This document shows positions 1-5,413 of a stretch of 5,413 nucleotides of DNA, in pieces. Source of the stretch: Fidelibacterota bacterium (GTDB lineage: Bacteria; Fidelibacterota; Marinisomatia; Marinisomatales; TCS55); the NCBI GenBank assembly GCA_002713455.1, contig PASX01000047.1:10606-16018 (forward strand), written 5' to 3'. The translations under genes were made by a program, and so were the position numbers. Below the pieces are notes generated by a model that saw only the letters and a list, made by a program, of their open reading frames with translations, was not told where the DNA came from and made no database searches. Positions within the stretch are counted from its first letter, which is position 1. Each line of letters starts with the position of its first letter.

Positions 1-1073
1 AAAACTGTCTGTGCTGAATGACGAACATCATCGTCAGCCAATTTGTCAACGTAGATAAAACCTGCAGCAAAAAAGAAAGCAAAACAAAATCCATGAAAAG
101 CTTGACTCATTACCATAACCCAGGTGGGTAGAAAGGATGTTCCAAATATCATATATCTTGCAAAGTAAGCAAAAATTCCAATTGTAATAACTTTTTTGAA
201 ACCAAGGCGCTTCAAAAAGAAGCCCAAGTAAGCCATTGTTGCAATTTCTGCAAATTGTCCTATCGTCATTGCTGGTCCAATAGAACTATCTTTTATACCA
301 ATAGATGAAAGGAAGGGGCCTGTTTGCAGAAAGTAAATTTGATGAATAATACTTACGCCTAAACTGGCTAATACTAAAACTAAAAATGATTTATTGCTAA
401 AAAGGTTAAATGCTTTTTTAAAAGCAAGGTTTTCCACAGCATCTGCTTTCGGAGGTGTATTCGGCAATAGGAAACAAAATGCACCATATATTAAAGAGAT
501 AATTCCTGAAAATTTAAGAGCATCAGCCAAACGTGCAGTTACACCTGGCACTTCTTCTCCAGATAAAAATGGTGGCATAAGTTGAAATGATAAATCCTGT
601 TGAAGCCAAATCATTGGGAATGCCCAACTTGCAGCAATCCAACCGATAGTACCCCAAACTCTAATTTTTGGAAAAGTATTTTCACTGTCATCGATATGAG
701 AAAACGCAACAGAATTTGACAAAGCCAACGTTGGCATATATAATACGCTGTAAAGAATGGATAGCCAAAGCCATGACTCATAATCTGTTCTTGTTGCCGT
801 GTACCACTTTACTATTCCACCAGTAATAACTAAGAAGGATAATATTCGTTCAGTGCTGAAATATCGATCAGCAAATTGTCCTGCAATAAAAGGGGATACA
901 ATTGCACCAATTGAGCCTGCCAACCCTAATATCATTCCAATTTCTGACCCGGAGAATCCCAGTCCACCTTCAGCAACAGTTGCAGAAAGATACCGGGCAG
1001 TTAATGGTAGCCAGGCACCCCAAATAGCAAACTGGAGGAACATCATGGTTCCTAAACGAGTGTTCTTATTCAT
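1..1073 (-). CDS. MFS permease, nucleoside:H+ symporter-like (partial, C-terminus beyond the left edge)
   Basis: An integral inner-membrane transporter of the major facilitator superfamily, closest in pattern to the nucleoside:H+ symporter family (NupG/XapB type). The frame is open for 357 codons from ATG at 1073 to the window edge. Visible: N-terminal TM1 (about residues 8-30, FLQFAIWGAWLPL), a motif-A-like loop GQFADR (65-70) between TM2 and TM3, and the family-typical RVWGTIGWIAASW (138-150) at TM5. A polar cytoplasmic loop follows (about 205-225), then the second half beginning near residue 230. Family members are about 410-420 residues with 12 TM, so roughly the last 60 residues are missing. 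An in-frame TAA two codons before the ATG fixes the start. It lies 15 bp after the oxidoreductase stop, with only a weak AAGAGAA Shine-Dalgarno overlapping that stop, so translational coupling is plausible. It is probably the uptake component of the operon. The substrate is unproven; a sugar or polyol is possible instead of a nucleoside. Confidence 0.88.
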   Translation of the reverse strand, partial: MNKNTRLGTMMFLQFAIWGAWLPLTARYLSATVAEGGLGFSGSEIGMILGLAGSIGAIVSPFIAGQFADRYFSTERILSFLVITGGIVKWYTATRTDYESWLWLSILYSVLYMPTLALSNSVAFSHIDDSENTFPKIRVWGTIGWIAASWAFPMIWLQQDLSFQLMPPFLSGEEVPGVTARLADALKFSGIISLIYGAFCFLLPNTPPKADAVENLAFKKAFNLFSNKSFLVLVLASLGVSIIHQIYFLQTGPFLSSIGIKDSSIGPAMTIGQFAEIATMAYLGFFLKRLGFKKVITIGIFAYFARYMIFGTSFLPTWVMVMSQAFHGFCFAFFFAAGFIYVDKLADDDVRHSAQTV

Positions 1074-1088
1074 ATGTTAGTAATTCTC

Positions 1089-2717
1089 TTAGATCAATTT
1101 TCTATTAACTGGATCCCATTCTATTCTACGTCCTTTTAAATATGATTCTGTTGCCATTGCACATGCAACAGCTTCATGGAATCCAACATCAATATTACAT
1201 CTTGGTTGAGAACCATCTCGGATTGAATCAAGCCAATCTTTTACGTGTAAGTGAGTTGGGTCTACTCGTTTACCTTCACGATATGTGTAAAGTAAACCTT
1301 TTTGAGCAAAATAACGGGAGGTTGCTGATGTCACGCCATCAATTTGTTTTGAACCTGGCGAATAAGTATAAATTGGATAATTAGGATTTATTATACCACT
1401 ATCAAGTCGATCTTTATATTGAGTTGAAAGTTCGTCAGCAGTTACTACAAATCCATGAATTGATCCACCACCACTTTGACCACCCATTTGCATAGTAGCA
1501 TCATGGCCCATGATTCGATTACCTCTGGGATTACTACTTGATAAACTTGCACTGTATAAAAGGGTTAGATCTCTTTCAGGATATTCAAAGGTAGCATTCC
1601 AAACATCTGGAACATCTCTATCATAGCCAATTATATCTGGATAATTCTCTTTCGTATAATGGTAGATTCCTCCGGAAGATGTGACATATTTTGGAATTCC
1701 AATATCCATAATTTGATTTATTGTATCAAAATCATGTGAAAGCAAGTCTCCTGAAAGACCAGTTCCATAGTCAAACCAACATCTCCATCTAAAGAATCTT
1801 TCTAAAGCTTCTTTGCCATTGCCCCAAGGAAGTTTATTTGGAGAAGGTTGTTGAAATCTTTCCCAGTCAATAGTTTTATTGTTGCCATCAGGATGTATTC
1901 CCCAATACCAAGCTCCCCATGGAGAGTTGCGATTTGTGGTTAGCTCAACAAGATTTACTGGTCCTAAAAGACCTTGCTCATAAATTTGTCTAGCTTTTTC
2001 ATTGGCCTCCACTTGCCTGTTTTGATGGCCAAGTTGAAAGGTTATTCCAGTTTCTTTTACGGCGTCATATACTTTAATAGCTTCATCAAATGTTCTGGTC
2101 ATTCCTTTTTCACAATAAACATGTTTTCCTGCTTTTGCAGCATCAATGGTAATTTGGGCATGCCAATGATCTGGGGTAGCAATGATGACAGCATCAATAT
2201 TATCATTTGCTAATAGTTCTTCATGTGTGCGATATCTAGTTGCAGTATTCTTTGGCATTCCACCAGGACGTATTTCATTTTGAGAAGCATTAATACCTAG
2301 TTCAGCATTATTATCAAAAAGGTCACAAACTCCTACTAATGAACAATTCAAATCTTCCTGAGACATAAATGTATCAAACTGTTTATCTAATTTATTTTTT
2401 TGAGCATTCTTGTAAACTGTGTCTGTCCAACCTTTAGTTGCGAAACCTGCTCCACGAACAAGATGCCCACCTCTACCACCATATCCAATGATACCAATAT
2501 TTAAGTGACGACTATTTGATACTGATCGAACAACATTAGGAGCAGACTTTTCTTGAACTAAATCTGATAATAAATTTGCCTTTTTTGTTGCGTCTCTTTT
2601 CATTTTACGCCATAAATTCACTAAGAAGACACCAGCAACAGGTACAGTTGCAAGTCCTTTAATTAAATCTCTGCGTTCTAAATTTGTATTTTTTGAAGAT
2701 TTGGCTTTTTTACTCAT
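1089..2717 (-). CDS. Gfo/Idh/MocA family oxidoreductase with N-terminal Tat signal/anchor
   Basis: A 542-residue NAD(P)-dependent oxidoreductase of the glucose-fructose oxidoreductase/inositol dehydrogenase/MocA family. These enzymes oxidise hydroxyls of sugars, inositols or sugar derivatives. The N-terminus has a twin-arginine motif ERRDLIKG (14-21) and a hydrophobic stretch (21-36), followed by basic RKMKRD (37-42) with no clear AxA cleavage site. Export with an uncleaved membrane anchor is therefore likely. The Rossmann domain begins at LNIGIIGYGGRGG (72-84), continues with ATPDHWHAQ (180-188) and has CEKGMTRT (202-209) in place of the usual EKP, keeping the lysine (K204). The C-terminal domain contains the D-x-x-x-H catalytic-type motif GDLLSHDFD (D324, H328) and ends with KDWLDSIRDG and a HEAVACAMATESYLKGRRIEWDP tail typical of the family. 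An extra segment of about 30 residues lies after the glycine motif (about 91-124). The start is supported by AAAGGAGA seven bases upstream. It sits between doxX and the permease in a tight operon. Substrate unknown. Confidence 0.93.
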   Translation of the reverse strand: MSKKAKSSKNTNLERRDLIKGLATVPVAGVFLVNLWRKMKRDATKKANLLSDLVQEKSAPNVVRSVSNSRHLNIGIIGYGGRGGHLVRGAGFATKGWTDTVYKNAQKNKLDKQFDTFMSQEDLNCSLVGVCDLFDNNAELGINASQNEIRPGGMPKNTATRYRTHEELLANDNIDAVIIATPDHWHAQITIDAAKAGKHVYCEKGMTRTFDEAIKVYDAVKETGITFQLGHQNRQVEANEKARQIYEQGLLGPVNLVELTTNRNSPWGAWYWGIHPDGNNKTIDWERFQQPSPNKLPWGNGKEALERFFRWRCWFDYGTGLSGDLLSHDFDTINQIMDIGIPKYVTSSGGIYHYTKENYPDIIGYDRDVPDVWNATFEYPERDLTLLYSASLSSSNPRGNRIMGHDATMQMGGQSGGGSIHGFVVTADELSTQYKDRLDSGIINPNYPIYTYSPGSKQIDGVTSATSRYFAQKGLLYTYREGKRVDPTHLHVKDWLDSIRDGSQPRCNIDVGFHEAVACAMATESYLKGRRIEWDPVNRKLI

Positions 2718-2724
2718 AATTATT

Positions 2725-2731
2725 TCTCCTT
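2725..2731 (-). promoter_or_regulatory. Ribosome binding site of the Gfo/Idh/MocA oxidoreductase
   Basis: On the minus strand AAGGAGA lies seven bases before the ATG at 2717, inside the 17 bp gap after the doxX stop. It supports this ATG, from which the twin-arginine motif is reached at residues 15-16. Confidence 0.75.
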
Positions 2732-2734
2732 TAA

Positions 2735-3223
2735 TTATTTCGAATCGTTAAAGAAACGATCTAGTCCTATAACTTGACTTGTTGGGAAACAGTATAATAC
2801 CCAAAGAGCACAAGCTTCGATTAAATTTTTATTAACAATTAAATAACTGCCCTCACCAGGTCGACTATATTCTAAGCCTAATAATGGTGGTGCGAATAAA
2901 TAGTATAAACAAATAAACACCATTCCAGTTAGTGAACCATATTTTGTGAAAAGTCCAAGTAATAGTGAAGCGCCAACCAGAGTTAGTCCCCACATATTAA
3001 CATTATCTGAAATGGTAAGTAATGTTGGATTTGAGACAATTGTTTTTGCTAATCCTGAAAAGATCCATTTAGAGTCTAAAAGATATGCTGCAGATGACCA
3101 GTATGGATTAATCAATTTAGATATCCCTTCATACAAAAAATGCCAACCAATTAATACTCTTAAGACTACAAGTCCATAAAATTGGAAATCATTTTCTTTA
3201 ATCGATGAATGTAAAATTGTCAT
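2735..3223 (-). CDS. DoxX family membrane protein
   Basis: A 162-residue four-helix membrane protein of the DoxX family, first gene of the leftward operon. Predicted TM segments lie at about 15-35, 76-93, 97-117 and 133-152. Family-typical features are LRVLIGWHFLYEGISKL (21-37; R22, E32 and K36 conserved), the amphipathic segment NPYWSSAAYLLDSKW (39-53), the glycine-rich LVGASLLLGLFTKYG helix (82-96), and NKNLIEACAL (131-140) at the start of TM4. The length is normal for the family (about 130-160). Relatives include the small subunit of archaeal thiosulfate:quinone oxidoreductase (DoxD/DoxA) and bacterial proteins linked to membrane redox processes, but most DoxX proteins have no proven activity. 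The gene ends 17 bp before the exported oxidoreductase. A role as its membrane or quinone-side partner is inference. ATG at 3223 is preceded by AGGAG at a 6-base spacing. Confidence 0.9.
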   Translation of the reverse strand: MTILHSSIKENDFQFYGLVVLRVLIGWHFLYEGISKLINPYWSSAAYLLDSKWIFSGLAKTIVSNPTLLTISDNVNMWGLTLVGASLLLGLFTKYGSLTGMVFICLYYLFAPPLLGLEYSRPGEGSYLIVNKNLIEACALWVLYCFPTSQVIGLDRFFNDSK

Positions 3224-3229
3224 AAAAAA

Positions 3230-3234
3230 CTCCT
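3230..3234 (-). promoter_or_regulatory. Ribosome binding site of doxX-like gene
   Basis: On the minus strand AGGAG lies six bases before the ATG at 3223. It supports the chosen start of the DoxX protein and marks the beginning of translation of the leftward operon. Confidence 0.7.
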
Positions 3235-3268
3235 AACTAAATGGATATCACATAAATTTGAAGGACTA

Positions 3269-3298
3269 ATGATAAGGGTGATTTATTCTATAAAACAA
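3269..3298 (-). promoter_or_regulatory. Weak candidate promoter for the doxX-oxidoreductase-permease operon
   Basis: On the minus strand TTGTTT (3298-3293) is followed after 18 bases by TATCAT (3274-3269, 5 of 6 matches to TATAAT), about 45 bases before the doxX start codon. An alternative -10, TAGAAT, lies slightly upstream. A promoter for this operon must lie in this intergenic region if 3223 is the first gene, but the exact elements are uncertain. Confidence 0.22.
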
Positions 3299-3326
3299 GG
3301 TTCAATATTTATTTATAAGTCGACCA

Positions 3327-3366
3327 TTGTTTAAGGATAATAAATAAAGTTATTTTCTTACAACAA
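3327..3366. promoter_or_regulatory. Imperfect inverted repeat in the divergent promoter region (possible operator)
   Basis: Outer arms TTGTTTAAG (3327-3335) and CTTACAACAA (3357-3366) are complementary over nine pairs with one bulged C at 3361. Inside them AAATAA (3342-3347) and TTATTT (3350-3355) form a second perfect 6-bp dyad separated by AG. The right outer arm covers the candidate -35 of the peptidase promoter, a position suited to a regulator affecting one or both divergent units. AT-rich DNA yields such repeats by chance, so the functional reading is inference. Confidence 0.3.
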
Positions 3367-3386
3367 ATTGAAATAATATATATAAT
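3358..3386 (+). promoter_or_regulatory. Candidate sigma70-type promoter for the S9 peptidase
   Basis: A perfect TATAAT at 3381-3386 has TTACAA (3358-3363, 3 of 6 matches to TTGACA) 17 bases upstream. Transcription would begin near 3393, giving a leader of about 40 nt ending in the strong ribosome binding site. The -35 match is poor and the region is very AT-rich, so chance TATAAT boxes are expected. Position and spacing are nevertheless sensible. Confidence 0.4.
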
Positions 3387-3419
3387 CCTTGAGGAGGGAT
3401 TTTATAAGATAAAGTTACT

Positions 3420-3427
3420 AAGGAGGT
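3420..3427 (+). promoter_or_regulatory. Ribosome binding site of the S9 peptidase
   Basis: AAGGAGGT matches the full anti-Shine-Dalgarno complement and lies 4-5 bases before the ATG at 3432. This spacing, together with the signal peptide that begins at that ATG, decides the start. It is an unusually strong site for a genome that otherwise looks FCB-like. Confidence 0.85.
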
Positions 3428-3431
3428 AATT

Positions 3432-5413
3432 ATGAAAAATAAAATAAAATTATCAGCAATTATTTTTTTATTTATTAATGTATTCGCCATTGGAAATAAC
3501 GATTATAAAATGCCACCGAAAGCGATTGCAGATATTGTTGATGCACCAGCAACACCCGGAGTAAGCATATCACCGGACAAAAAACAAATATTAATAATGG
3601 AGAGATCCTCTCTGACTTCAATAGAGGAATTATCTCAGCCGGAGCTTAGACTTGCAGGTTTACGTATTAATCCAGCTACGAATGGAAGGAGTCGAAGTAG
3701 TTACTATACAGGTTTAGTGATTCAAAATATCGAGACCGGTAAAAAAAGGAAAGTTAAAGGTTTACCTAGAGATGGTAGAATTTCAAATATAACCTGGTCT
3801 CCGAATGGAAAGCAGATAGCCTTATCTGTAACAAAGGGAACTCAGATAAACCTATATGTAGTTAATATAAAAAATGGTAAAGGTAAATTATTATTAAAAT
3901 CCCCTTTGAATGCCATTTGGGGAGCCCCATTCTATTGGATATCAAATAGCGAAGAATTAATAGTAAAAACAGTTATAGATAATAGAGGAAATCCTCCTCA
4001 AGCTTCAAGAGTACCTGATGCACCTGTAATTCAAGAAAACTTAGGTAAAGTTGCGCCAGCTCGTACATATCAAGATTTACTAACTAATTCATATGATGAA
4101 AAGCTTTTTGAGTACTATATGAGTTCTCAGCTCGTTAGGGTAAACATGAAGGGTAAAACAAAAAAAATTGGAAAATCAGGCATTATCCGAAGAGCTGAAC
4201 CATCGCCAGATGGTCAATATATTTTAATGGAAACCATTCATCGGCCGTTCTCGTATTTAGTAACTGTAAACCGATTTCCATTTCTTGTAGAAATTTTTAA
4301 TAAAAATGGTAAACTTGTTCATACACTTCGTGATGTTCCTCTTGCGGAAAGTGTCCCTATCGGAAGAGATGGGGTAATTACTGGCCCAAGATCTTTTGGA
4401 TGGCGCTCGGATGAAGGTTCAACAATATATTTTGTTGAGGCACTTGATGATGGTAACCCTCGAAAAAAAGTTCCATTTAGGGATAAGGTTTTTACTTTAA
4501 ATGAGCCATTTAATGGAAGTCCTAAAGAGTTAATAAAACTCGAGTTAAGATATTCAAGTGTTTACTGGGGAGATGCAAAAACAGCTTTAGTTTCGGCAAG
4601 AAAATGGACAGAGCGTCGAACAACAACATGGCATGTTAATCCATCAAAAGGAGAAAATAGAAAAATAATCGATCGGTCGTATGAAGATCGATACAACGAC
4701 CCAGGATTTCCAATGAGAGAAAGAAATAATTTTGGTAGATCTGTATTGATATTATTAGATGAAGGTGGTAGAAAAATATTTATGTCTGGTAATGGAGCAT
4801 CACAAGAAGGCGATATGCCATTTGTTGATGAATTTGATTTAGAAACAAAAACATCAAAACGATTATGGAGATGTGCTGCACCTTATTATGAAAGTGCTGT
4901 TACATTTATGGATAAAAAAGATCGATCAATTATTACTAGGCGTGAATCAAAAGATGAACCAACAAACTATTATATTCGTGGAATGAATGATAACTCTTTA
5001 AAGTCAATCACATCTTTTGCCCATCCATATCCACAAATGAAAGGTCTCTATAAGGAAATGATAACTTATAAAAGAGATGATGGCATTGATTTATCAGCAA
5101 CACTTTATCTGCCGCCGGGAAGAAAGCCAAGCGATGGACCGTTACCATTACTTGTATGGGCTTATCCTAGAGAATTTAAAACCTCAAAGGCTGCATCACA
5201 GGTAGTTGGTTCTCCATATCGTTTTTCAACAATAAATCCAGCTTCATCATCATCTTCAGCAATGTTGATGCTTTCGTATGGATATGCTGTTTTAATGGGT
5301 GCAACAATGCCGATTATTGGAGAAGATAATCAAGAGCCAAATGATAACTTTGTTAAACAGTTAGTAGCAAGCGCACAAGCTGCAGCAGATATTATGGTTG
5401 AAAAAAATATTAC
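3432..5413 (+). CDS. Secreted S9 family serine peptidase, glutamyl endopeptidase (S9D/CGEP)-like (partial, C-terminus beyond the right edge)
   Basis: A prolyl-oligopeptidase-clan serine peptidase, open for 660 codons to the window edge. Residues 1-19 form a signal peptide (basic KNKIK, hydrophobic LSAIIFLFINV, likely cleavage after VFA), so the mature enzyme is probably periplasmic. A beta-propeller spans about 25-535. It carries hallmarks of the chloroplast glutamyl endopeptidase family: the N-terminal segment IADIVDAPATPGVSISPD (32-49), QPELRLAGLRI (69-79) with SRSSYYTGL (87-95), a propeller repeat WSPNGKQIAL (122-131), FGWRSDEGSTIYFVEALD (322-339), and GNGASQEGDMPFVDEFDL (453-470). The alpha/beta-hydrolase domain begins near 538 with GIDLSATLYLPPG (551-563) and LPLLVWAYPRE (571-581). 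The sequence stops at VASAQAAADIMVEKNI (645-660), which in relatives lies shortly before the GGHSYG nucleophile elbow. The catalytic Ser, Asp and His are therefore outside the window and activity cannot be confirmed. Glu specificity is inferred from family resemblance only. It is transcribed divergently from the doxX operon. Confidence 0.92.
   Translation, partial: MKNKIKLSAIIFLFINVFAIGNNDYKMPPKAIADIVDAPATPGVSISPDKKQILIMERSSLTSIEELSQPELRLAGLRINPATNGRSRSSYYTGLVIQNIETGKKRKVKGLPRDGRISNITWSPNGKQIALSVTKGTQINLYVVNIKNGKGKLLLKSPLNAIWGAPFYWISNSEELIVKTVIDNRGNPPQASRVPDAPVIQENLGKVAPARTYQDLLTNSYDEKLFEYYMSSQLVRVNMKGKTKKIGKSGIIRRAEPSPDGQYILMETIHRPFSYLVTVNRFPFLVEIFNKNGKLVHTLRDVPLAESVPIGRDGVITGPRSFGWRSDEGSTIYFVEALDDGNPRKKVPFRDKVFTLNEPFNGSPKELIKLELRYSSVYWGDAKTALVSARKWTERRTTTWHVNPSKGENRKIIDRSYEDRYNDPGFPMRERNNFGRSVLILLDEGGRKIFMSGNGASQEGDMPFVDEFDLETKTSKRLWRCAAPYYESAVTFMDKKDRSIITRRESKDEPTNYYIRGMNDNSLKSITSFAHPYPQMKGLYKEMITYKRDDGIDLSATLYLPPGRKPSDGPLPLLVWAYPREFKTSKAASQVVGSPYRFSTINPASSSSSAMLMLSYGYAVLMGATMPIIGEDNQEPNDNFVKQLVASAQAAADIMVEKNI

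Noticed and set aside
394..585. 63-codon plus-strand open frame
   Set aside because: It lies opposite the permease frame, has no ribosome binding site and no recognisable protein character; a shadow of the real gene.
799..1080. 93-codon plus-strand open frame
   Set aside because: It is antisense to the permease N-terminal half, which has clear TM segments and family motifs; no family resemblance in the plus-strand product.
1074..1088. Intergenic terminator between oxidoreductase and permease
   Set aside because: Only 15 bp, with no stem-loop or T run; the genes look co-transcribed. The 17 bp gap at 2718-2734 likewise holds only a ribosome binding site.
1142..1384. 80-codon plus-strand open frame
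   Set aside because: Antisense to the conserved C-terminus of the oxidoreductase; no initiation signal.
1974..2213. 79-codon plus-strand open frame with hydrophobic residues
   Set aside because: It is antisense to the Rossmann and EKG region of the oxidoreductase; its composition is a by-product of the opposite strand.
1089..2717. GH109-type NAD-dependent glycosidase (a relative within the Gfo/Idh/MocA fold)
   Set aside because: The sequence keeps the EK lysine motif and ATPDHWH pattern of dehydrogenase-like members, and I do not see the motifs I associate with GH109.
2946..3179. 77-codon plus-strand open frame
   Set aside because: Antisense to the DoxX gene, with no Shine-Dalgarno sequence or protein motif.
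3253..3260. TAAATTTG, matching the Bacteroidetes -7 element TAnnTTTG
   Set aside because: No TTTG or TTG element lies at the matching upstream distance, and it is about 170 bases from the plus-strand gene; chance in AT-rich DNA.
3391..3398. GAGGAGGG, a second Shine-Dalgarno-like sequence
   Set aside because: No start codon follows at usable spacing; the real site is 3420-3427. It could instead form part of a small symmetry with 3384-3388.
3312..3408. Direct repeat TTTATAAG at 3312-3319 and 3401-3408
   Set aside because: Only 8 bases of AT-rich sequence, unsymmetrically placed; expected by chance.

Overview
The window holds four protein genes in two divergent transcription units, and there are no RNA genes, mobile elements or CRISPR arrays. 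It is AT-rich (roughly two-thirds A+T by eye). The proteins resemble those of the Bacteroidetes/FCB part of the tree: a Tat-type Gfo/Idh/MocA oxidoreductase, a DoxX membrane protein, a nucleoside:H+ symporter-like MFS permease and a glutamyl-endopeptidase-like S9 peptidase. Three of the four genes have clear Shine-Dalgarno sequences, and one candidate promoter has a perfect TATAAT box. Both are unlike typical Bacteroidetes, so a low-GC, probably aquatic FCB-group bacterium outside the classical Bacteroidetes (for example Marinimicrobia/SAR406) fits best. This placement is inference.

Left unit, minus strand, read from 3223 down to 1: doxX-like gene (3223-2735), 17 bp gap, exported Gfo/Idh/MocA oxidoreductase (2717-1089), 15 bp gap, then an MFS permease that runs off the left edge (1073-1, C-terminus missing). 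The tight same-strand spacing indicates one operon. Its likely theme is oxidation and uptake of a sugar-, polyol- or nucleoside-like compound, with a membrane redox partner. The substrate cannot be read from the sequence.

Centre, 3224-3431: a 208 bp divergent intergenic region. It holds a candidate rightward promoter, a weaker leftward one, and an imperfect dyad (3327-3366) overlapping the rightward -35 position.

Right unit, plus strand: a secreted S9 serine peptidase of the glutamyl endopeptidase (S9D, CGEP-like) type starts at 3432 with a near-perfect ribosome binding site. It is cut by the right edge just before the expected catalytic serine. The permease and the peptidase are both long open frames without a stop inside the window. 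Nothing shows a functional link between the peptidase and the leftward operon beyond the shared promoter region.

I see no convincing evidence of a wholly new system. The most interesting points are the exported, probably membrane-tethered oxidoreductase paired with DoxX, its altered EKP motif (EKG), and the dyad in the divergent promoter region.
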